The notes under the pieces: model-generated
Databases searched by the model: none
Seen by the model: the letters and a program-made list of their open reading frames with translations, nothing else
Told to the model about the DNA's origin: nothing
Source: Tolypocladium sp. Sup5 PDA-1
Lineage: Eukaryota; Ascomycota; Sordariomycetes; Hypocreales; Ophiocordycipitaceae
Length of the DNA: 64,000 nucleotides
Assembly (NCBI GenBank): GCA_000750105.3
Contig: JPHH03000067.1
Coordinates: forward strand, 1 to 64,000
Reading direction: 5' to 3'
Position numbers and translations under genes: made by a program
Shown: piece after piece, positions 57,336 through 64,000 of the stretch
How positions within the stretch are numbered: position 1 is the first letter of the stretch
Layout of the letters: the number at the start of each line of letters is the position of its first letter

Positions 57336-59699
57336 ATGGAAAACTCGGCGCGTTTTGTGTTCGATCCCTCCAGGCTCACCAAAGCTTCCGCGGCGGAGCT
57401 CTCTTCCTCGGCCTCGGAAGACGAAGACGAGTACGTCGTGCCAGGAGTCGATGCCGGAGACAACGACTTTGGCGATTTTAACCCCCGAAAGCGACGTCGA
57501 GTCGGGCAAAACAACAAAGAGAAGGCGGCGCTGGGCGTCTTTGGCTCCGACAGCGAGGACGAGCGGCGCGGTCAACGATGGAAGCGAAAGACGCTGAGAA
57601 GCAAGGGGATGAGCTTCGTCTCCATGACCGCAAAAGACGAGGATGCGGATGAGGACAAGGACTCCGAGGATGCCAGGCCTGCTCTTGGTAACGGGAATAC
57701 CGACCAAGACGACGATGATGACGAAGACGACGAGGAGGAGGAAGAAGGTGGCGTTGGCCTCGGATTCGGAAACGCAGCGCGAGGATTGGGCTTCGCAAAG
57801 GAGGAAAATGACCCAGACCAAAGCGCGTCGACCCCCAAGCTGCCTCGCGCCGCGTTCAAGACCAAGTTCAACGGGAACAGTGTCCTCGGAAGCGGATTCG
57901 TTCCTTCGTCCGCAAACGCGCCGATGCTGAAAGAGCCCGAGACGGGCAACTCGCCACCACGCAACAAGGCCCAGCCAAGCGCTTTTGGAGCCAAGGGCAA
58001 AATCAACGCCAAGTCCTTCGGTGCCCGAATGATGGCCAAGATGGGCTATGTAGAGGGTAAGGGCTTAGGCAAAGAGGGACAAGGACGAAACGTCATCATC
58101 GAGGCAAACTTGCGACCTCAAGGCATAGGCTTGGGCGCCGTGAAGGAAAAGTCGGAGCAGGAACGCCTGGAAGAAAAGCGACAAGCTCGACTACGCGGCG
58201 AAGATGTCGTCGACTCGGATGAAGAGAAGAAGAAGCGAAGGAAGGCCAAGAACAAGGCTCTAGGAACCGCCGGCAATAGCGCTGCTAGCACTCCTCGGAG
58301 GCAGAAGACGAGGTATTTGACGGCGGAGGAGCTCAAAGCCTCGGCACCGGGTCTGCATATTCCGGAAGCCTTCACGCCGATTCTGGATATGACCGGCCCA
58401 GAGGGTAGGATGCTTACCTCGACGAGCGGCGTCATGACACCAACGTCCGGCGTGCCCGAGTCGACCGAGGTTGTCGAGGCTAGGAAGCTGGTAAAGCGGG
58501 CACAGGCAGACTTGCTGGCTTTCTCTGAGGAATGGAGGAGCTTGGAGGAGCGCAAGACGTGGTTGAACCTCGAACTGAAAGAGAGAGAGCAGGAGGTTGA
58601 AGACGTCCGGTCCGACTTTCAGCGGCTTCAGACCTTCTCGGCTCTCGTCACGGAGCAGCTGATGCCAGGGTCGGATTGGGTTCAGGTCATCAACTGCCTT
58701 CAAAAGGCAGTTGATCTGGGCTCCATCAATGCTGAGACGGCGGATATTGCCGTTGCGGCCATTCACCCGTTCCTGAGAGGTTCGGACTGGGATCCCTTGA
58801 CAGAGCCGGCTCGCTTCGCATCAGACCTGCAGCGGATGTCCGGCTTGCTGATGAAGTCGGGCTTGGGCAACGACGGCCGATCCGTTGATAAATGGGACTC
58901 GACGGCGGCGCAAACCGATGGGGTCTACCGACGGCATCACAAAGCGACTACCCCCTACGAGAGCATGATGTACAAGAACTGGCTACCCCAGGTGTTGGCT
59001 GCGGTCCGAGAATGGGATCCCCTCACACCAGCACCAATGCTCAGCGTCATCGAGAACTGGAACGACCTCCTACCTCCGTTTGTGCGAGCCCAGGTCATGG
59101 ACAACATTGCCCGCAAGCTCGAGACGGCAGTGTCAGACTGGAACCCGAGGAAGAAGCGCCAGAGCCATCATCTGCCACACACTTGGCTGTTCCCCTGGCT
59201 ACAATACCTGCCTCCGTACCACCTCGACCCGAGAGGCACGGGCCTAGTGGCGGACGTGAAGAGGAAGTTTAGGCAGCTGATTGACGTCTGGGAGTTTGAG
59301 CGAGGCATCGTCCCAGGGCTGCGGCAGTGGCAGGACGTTCTGGGCGACACATGGCGTCCCCTGATCATGTCCCACGTCCTGCCGTCCATGGGCAAATACC
59401 TACGCACCAACTTCCGCGTGGACCCAGCCAACCAGGAGCTATATCTGCCGGTCCTGACGGGTGTGCTGAAGTGGCATCACATGCTTGGCGGCGCGATCAT
59501 GACGGAGGTGCTCGTGCAGGACATGTTCCCCATGTGGTACACCAAGCTGCAGGAGTGGCTGGCGCTGGAGGAAGCGGACCTCGGCGAGGTGGCCGAGTGG
59601 TATGCCTGGTGGAGGGGTGCGTTGCTGAAGGATCTGGGGGAGATGAAGGGCGTGGGCGCCGAGCTGGACAAGGCAATGCAGATGATGAACCTGGTGTGA
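57336..59699 (+). CDS. NTR1/TFIP11-type G-patch splicing factor
   Basis: A single exon encodes 787 residues. The N-terminal TIP_N-like region is acidic with RKRRRVG and long Asp/Glu runs (about 100-140). A G-patch at about 226-270 (SFGARMMAKMGYVEGKGLGKEGQGR) is followed by a Lys-rich segment and a GCFC domain from about 400 to 690, with WDPLTPAPMLSVIENW, PPFVRAQVMDNIARKLE and WLFPWLQYLPPYHLDP. This is the order of yeast Spp382/Ntr1 and animal TFIP11, which recruit and activate the DEAH helicase Prp43 to dismantle the intron-lariat spliceosome in the nucleus. The ATG at 57336 starts the conserved region directly. Confidence 0.94.
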   Translation: MENSARFVFDPSRLTKASAAELSSSASEDEDEYVVPGVDAGDNDFGDFNPRKRRRVGQNNKEKAALGVFGSDSEDERRGQRWKRKTLRSKGMSFVSMTAKDEDADEDKDSEDARPALGNGNTDQDDDDDEDDEEEEEGGVGLGFGNAARGLGFAKEENDPDQSASTPKLPRAAFKTKFNGNSVLGSGFVPSSANAPMLKEPETGNSPPRNKAQPSAFGAKGKINAKSFGARMMAKMGYVEGKGLGKEGQGRNVIIEANLRPQGIGLGAVKEKSEQERLEEKRQARLRGEDVVDSDEEKKKRRKAKNKALGTAGNSAASTPRRQKTRYLTAEELKASAPGLHIPEAFTPILDMTGPEGRMLTSTSGVMTPTSGVPESTEVVEARKLVKRAQADLLAFSEEWRSLEERKTWLNLELKEREQEVEDVRSDFQRLQTFSALVTEQLMPGSDWVQVINCLQKAVDLGSINAETADIAVAAIHPFLRGSDWDPLTEPARFASDLQRMSGLLMKSGLGNDGRSVDKWDSTAAQTDGVYRRHHKATTPYESMMYKNWLPQVLAAVREWDPLTPAPMLSVIENWNDLLPPFVRAQVMDNIARKLETAVSDWNPRKKRQSHHLPHTWLFPWLQYLPPYHLDPRGTGLVADVKRKFRQLIDVWEFERGIVPGLRQWQDVLGDTWRPLIMSHVLPSMGKYLRTNFRVDPANQELYLPVLTGVLKWHHMLGGAIMTEVLVQDMFPMWYTKLQEWLALEEADLGEVAEWYAWWRGALLKDLGEMKGVGAELDKAMQMMNLV

Positions 59700-61820
59700 T
59701 GCGACTGCCATCACTATGTATTCTTAACTCTGCGTACTTCGTATTCCGCAGTCAATACAACCACCTGCATAATCCATGCATAATCCAACCAAGGTACTTC
59801 GTACGCATGAGCAAGTGAGATGTCCGCTAATACTACCTACCTATGCGCTTGGTCGCGCTCAGATGCCAGATAATTGCCTCGGCTGGCCCTTGCGAGTGGT
59901 GAAGGGTAGGTGGAACGTGAGACATTGTCACGCGCACTGGCTCGCATCCGTGTGGTCGCGGCGTCGGCAGTCGGAGCTGGTGGAGGGGCGGGATGCGGGA
60001 GCAGAAACGTGGCAGCCCGGGATTGCAGCCAGTGACTTGTCTTGGGCACGCAATGGGCGGCCTGCCGTGGTGCCGCGGTGCCCTGGTGGTGACGAGGTGA
60101 GTGAATGAATTGGAATGCGCCTTTATCGCGGTCGGCCGTCGACGCTCTAGCACAGGCAGGCGGTCACGTGTGTAGGTCGGCGGCTCGGTAGAAACAATGT
60201 TCTCATGGATGTTCGCGATTCAGATGGGAGACGGGAGAAACGCGGGTGAGAGATCCAGGGAGCCACCGGTGATGCCAACGTTGGGTGCGCTCCGACTGGC
60301 CATATTAACAGCCCGCCGAGCTCAGGCCAGAGAACGAGCCCCAGAGCACGTATCCTCATCTAGCACATCCGAGCGGGAGGGAGGGATCATCTGAACCCAG
60401 CCGCGATCTCGTGCCACCGTTCATGGTGCCCTGCAGACGCCTACCTATAGAGCTTCTATATTGCCTTGGCGAGCAAGTAAAGCAACATCATCGCGGCAAC
60501 CTCTCCCGCGCTCTCTGCGTGGGTATGTGTGCTGCCCTGTCGTCGATTTGTATGCTGCAGTTTAGAACTAAACGTGTTTCGCTGCACGGCTCCTGTCTCG
60601 CCGAGATGTGGTACCTTGACTTGCTTTTCTTGACCTCACAACTCCTGTTCCATGTGACGGCCCTCATCTGTGCAAGGGCACGCCGGGTGTTTACTGTTTC
60701 CCATAGCCTTTCTCCATCTTCAACCTATATGATGCATCCTTCTCATCGTTGATTCCCGGCCCGTCCCGACGTCTGCCTATCATATCGCGGCCAACGAACC
60801 CTCCCTGGGACTCTTGGCCAGGCCCAGCTACTAGGTAATCCACACAAACACACGGCAGCGCTGCCAAAAGCCGAGATCACGCCCTGAAGCCCACGTTGGG
60901 TGCGCTCTTTTCTTAATTTATTAGGCACGTCCCGGTCCCCGTTCTCATCACCTCAACCGTCACTTCCCCGAGGCTGGTGCCCAATAGTTACATAGATAGG
61001 TACGGAGACGCTCCACGCCAACTCCACGCCTGGACACGCGCCCACATACGGACGCAAAACCTCGCCGTCGGAGCTCCTCTGCCAGACGCTGCTCCATCCA
61101 GCGCCTTCACGATTGTCGAGTCAAGGAACGGTTTCCGTAAGTAAAGACATCTTGCCGTCTGGCCGCGTGTGCCTGCTCTGCTGCGCCGTGGCGCTCCCGC
61201 TCTGATTTGTTGGCACCCAACCCGACGCTGAGACAGGCCCTGAAAGCGGAGCTGACATCACTAGCCGCAGCGCTCCTCCAGCGACGGAATAGGCTTCGTT
61301 GCGCTGGAACCTTTGGCGGACTGCTCCAGCTCCGTGGCTGCTTGCTGACTGACCAAACCCGGCTGACTCCCCCGGGCCGTCCTCCAAGCCCGAGGCGTGG
61401 CCCAATCCCTCCACCCTCTGGGCTAGAACCAGACGACATCTCGACCCTTGACCCTCGCGCCTCGTCAGCGACGACACGCCCTCTGCGCATCCGACACCGC
61501 CATCGCCATCTGCGGCATGCGATAGACGAGCGACTGGTCCCCCCTTTTGCACCCCGACCGACTGCCTCCTCGTGTCGCACCGGAGCGCACCTTTTTGTCA
61601 CTCCAGTGCGTGGGGATTCTCGTCTTTTGTGCGACAACCAACCCCAATTTCCGATTCGCCGCTTCCGCCGAATGCCCGACCGTCGTCGCAGCCTCGATCC
61701 ATCACCACAGCCCAGCTGTACACGATCCGGCTCGCCGAGCCCGTCGCGACACCTTCGTTCTCCCAGTCTCGACCCGCCGGTGCCGCCCGTCGCCCGGCGC
61801 CTTGACATAGGCCCTTCACC
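59700..61820. other. Intergenic, 2.1 kb, with leader of SAPS gene
   Basis: Two TACTTCGTA motifs (59735-59743 and 59795-59804) lie just past the NTR1 stop. The right 700 bp is C-rich and probably holds the leader of the SAPS gene, including an upstream ATG frame (see findings). A 433-codon frame on the - strand (61107-62408) overlaps the SAPS coding region and looks like a GC shadow. No gene was recognised. Confidence 0.5.
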
Positions 61821-61923
61821 ATGTTTTGGAGGTTTGGCGGCTATGCCAACATCTCCACCATCGACACCATCCTTGACAAGCCCGACTTCACCCTCGAGGA
61901 GCTGCTCGACGAGAGCGATCTGA
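61672..61923 (+). promoter_or_regulatory. Overlapping upstream ATG frame (candidate uORF)
   Basis: An ATG at 61672, out of frame with the SAPS start at 61821, opens a frame that ends at 61923, overlapping the main coding start by about 100 nt. It would lower translation of the main frame if it is in the mRNA. A minimal ATG-CGA-TAG also occurs near 61516. Confidence 0.3.
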
Positions 61924-64000
61924 TCCAGGAGCTTAAGCAGCACAACACGAAGCTCATCGAGTACCTCCGCGAGGACAAGGTCCTCGAGAAGTTGCTCGAG
62001 TATGTCGTCGCCCCCAAGCTCGAGGTCGTCGAGGCCCCCGACGAGCCCGCCGACGACGAGGCCAAGGGCAAGAGCCGCTTGCTGCCCTTTTCGCGGCCCC
62101 GCGCCTCGTCGCGGGCGACGGACGCCACCGACACCGATGAGGACGAGCAGGAGAAGCGGCGCAACCGCTATGCCCTCGTCGCCTGCGAGGTCCTGAGCTC
62201 CGACACGTGGTCCATCTACGAGGCCCTCACCGAGAACCGCGAGCTTGTCCGCAGCTTCTGGGCCTTTCTCTCGCGGCCCGCGCCTCTCGACCCCCTCCAG
62301 GCGAGCTACTTTACAAAGGTCAACGAGTCGCTCTTCGAGAAGAAGACGGAGGAGATGATGGAGCTGCTTCGCAGCCTGCCCAATGTCGTCTCCGACTTGC
62401 TCAAGCACGTGGAATGCCCCATGGTCATGGACCTGCTACTCAAGGTCATTGCTTTGGACCGCACCGAAGGCGGGCAAGGCATCGTCGAAGTTTGTGTCCC
62501 TCTTCACCCAGCTCCCCGCGTAACTCCCTAACAAGCGTCTTTCACCCCAGTGGCTCTATTCAAAGGACATCATCCCCACGCTCCTGTCGTGCCTCGATCC
62601 CAAACACAGTTGGGTCGTGCAGACCGCTGCCGGCGACTTCATCAAGGCCATCATCACCATCTCTGCCAACGCCTCCCAGAACGAGCAGCAGTGCATTGGC
62701 CCCAACGAACTCACCCGGCAGCTCGTGTCCAAGCCCTGCGTCGAGCAGCTCATCAGCTACATGCTCGGCGGCGGAAACCCGCTGACTGTCGGCGTCGGAA
62801 TTGTCATTGAGGTCATCAGGAAGAACAACTCCGACTACGACCCCGATGTGGGCACCGAGTCCAACACGATTCCGTCCAGTCGCGACCCGATTTATCTAGG
62901 TACCCTGCTGCGGCGGTTCGCAGACAACGTGCCCAACTTCATGAGCCTTATCATGGACGGCCCATCGCGGAAGCAGGGCCTTGCCTCGACATTTGGCGAG
63001 AAGCTCGAGCCGCTCGGCTTCGACCGATTCAAGACCTGCGAGTTGATGGCGGAGCTCTTGCACTGCAGCAACATGGGGCTGCTCAACGAAGTCGGATCGG
63101 AGCAGTTGATTTCGGCGCGGGACACCGAGCGCACTCGTCTACGGACAGAGGGCAAGCTTGGACCTCAACGGGACGAAGACCATTCTGCGGACGACCCGAC
63201 GACGCGAGCGCCTCACGCGCCACCCGAGGAGAGCCGGCGTCTCGAGGTTACAAATGCGGACGAAGATGGCTTCGAAGAGGTGGAGCCGAGCAAGGAAATG
63301 AGCGAAGACACCTCGCACGAGTTCGTCAAGGCCGAGGACGACATTGCCGCGCCGCCTCCCGTTTCGTTCCTGGAAAAGGACGAGGACGACTTTGTCGACG
63401 AGCCCCTCAGCTCCCCTCGGTTATCTGTTGGAGCCGACAAGATCAACGAGCAGCAATTCGAGGACCCAGACCTTGTGGTGGCCCCGTTGTCGCCTTCAAA
63501 AGCCAAGCCTGCTGATCTTGTTCAACCCAAGGCGCCAGACTCGCAGGATGCAGCCGCCAAGTCTGAGTCTGAAGCGCCGGAGAAGCCGACCATCAAGGAG
63601 ACCGAATCTCAACCCAAGCCCGACGAGGCAACCGCAGTTGTTCCTGCCGCGGCTTCTGAGCCTGAGGTCAAAGTTGAGACGACTGGGCTGGCTCCCCGCG
63701 ACGTAACAGCTTCGACACAACATCACGACCTGTCACCGCACCCCGAGGACACGCCTGCGCCCCTGTTTTCTATCCCAAGTGCTCCTCAGCCTGGCTCGGA
63801 GCAGCCTTCAGCTGGTAACACTGCTGACACGCCGTCCGAACCTCAAAACAGCGACGCTTCTGCGAACGAGACTGGCATCACACAAGAAGGGAGCATTCAT
63901 GAGCAATCAGCCGCTGAGCTGCAAAAGGAGGAGACTGGCTCAATGGAGCCTGTGGTTGGCGACTACTTGAAAAAGCAATTTGTCGAGCATCGCGTAGTGC
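61821..64000 (+). CDS. SAPS-domain protein, Sit4/PP6-associated (partial)
   Basis: Exons 61821-62489 and 62551 to beyond the window edge, with a 61-nt intron (GTTTGT..CCCAG, CCTAAC branch), give at least 706 residues. The N-terminus is the SAPS start MFWRFGGYANISTIDTILDK, followed by TLEELLDESDLIQELKQHNTKLIEYL, LVRSFWAFLSRPAPLDPLQASYFTKV and, over the junction, GGQGIVEWLYSKDIIPTLL. A Glu/Pro/Asp-rich insertion (about 430-690) interrupts the domain before VVGDYLKKQFVEHRVV, where the window ends. SAPS proteins (yeast Sap155/185/190) bind the PP2A-like phosphatase Sit4/PP6 in TOR and cell-cycle signalling. The 3' part lies outside the window. Confidence 0.95.

Noticed and set aside
61107..62408. 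433-codon frame on the - strand over the SAPS start
   Set aside because: It spans the leader and first exon of a clear SAPS gene; Gly/Arg/Leu-rich with no motif. Only transcription data could revive it.

Overview
This window is a piece of nuclear chromosome from a filamentous ascomycete, most likely a Sordariomycete and plausibly Hypocreales. Coding regions are GC-rich. Genes are broken by short spliceosomal introns (50-96 nt) with GT..AG ends and CTAAC/CTGAC-like branch sites. The gene set is fungal: DUF7029/DUF7223 secreted protein, GPI-anchored GH17 glucanase, DUF2985 membrane protein, STU2-type TOG protein, HRI1 and a SAPS-domain Sit4 partner. I see no rRNA, tRNA, CRISPR array, intact transposon or phage. 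Exon boundaries were worked out by hand from reading frame, splice consensus and family resemblance; no alignment was run.

Layout. 1-6 kb: secreted DUF7029-like protein (+), tandem GFA-domain protein (+), GPI-anchored beta-1,3-glucanase (-). 8.8-14.4 kb: sulfate permease (+) and DUF2985 membrane protein (+). 15-23 kb: MDR-type NAD(P)H oxidoreductase (-), cysteine-rich single-pass membrane protein (-), class I alpha-mannosidase (+), kinesin-13-like motor (-). 23.8-31.4 kb: class III aminotransferase (-) divergent from arylamine N-acetyltransferase (+), then HRI1 (-) and a concentrative nucleoside transporter (-). 31.4-35.8 kb: a 4.5 kb stretch with no gene I can support. 35.8-45.5 kb: VPS13 (-), 3199 residues with one 50-nt intron. 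47-55.6 kb: mitochondrial DUF3429 protein with a long charged tail (+), STU2/XMAP215 homologue (-), SRPK-like kinase (-). 55.7-57 kb: broken reading frames that look like a decayed gene. 57.3-64 kb: NTR1/TFIP11 G-patch splicing factor (+) and a SAPS-domain protein (+) running off the right edge.

Most genes are housekeeping genes with no shared pathway: wall (GH17), secretory glycosylation (GH47), uptake (sulfate, nucleosides), lipid transfer (VPS13), microtubules (kinesin, STU2), splicing (NTR1, possibly the SRPK) and TOR/Sit4 signalling (SAPS). The only pair whose arrangement hints at joint function is the divergent aminotransferase/N-acetyltransferase pair. The most notable unexplained sequence is a family of short palindromes (TACTTCGTA / TACGGAGTA) scattered almost only between genes. 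I found no convincing new multi-gene system.
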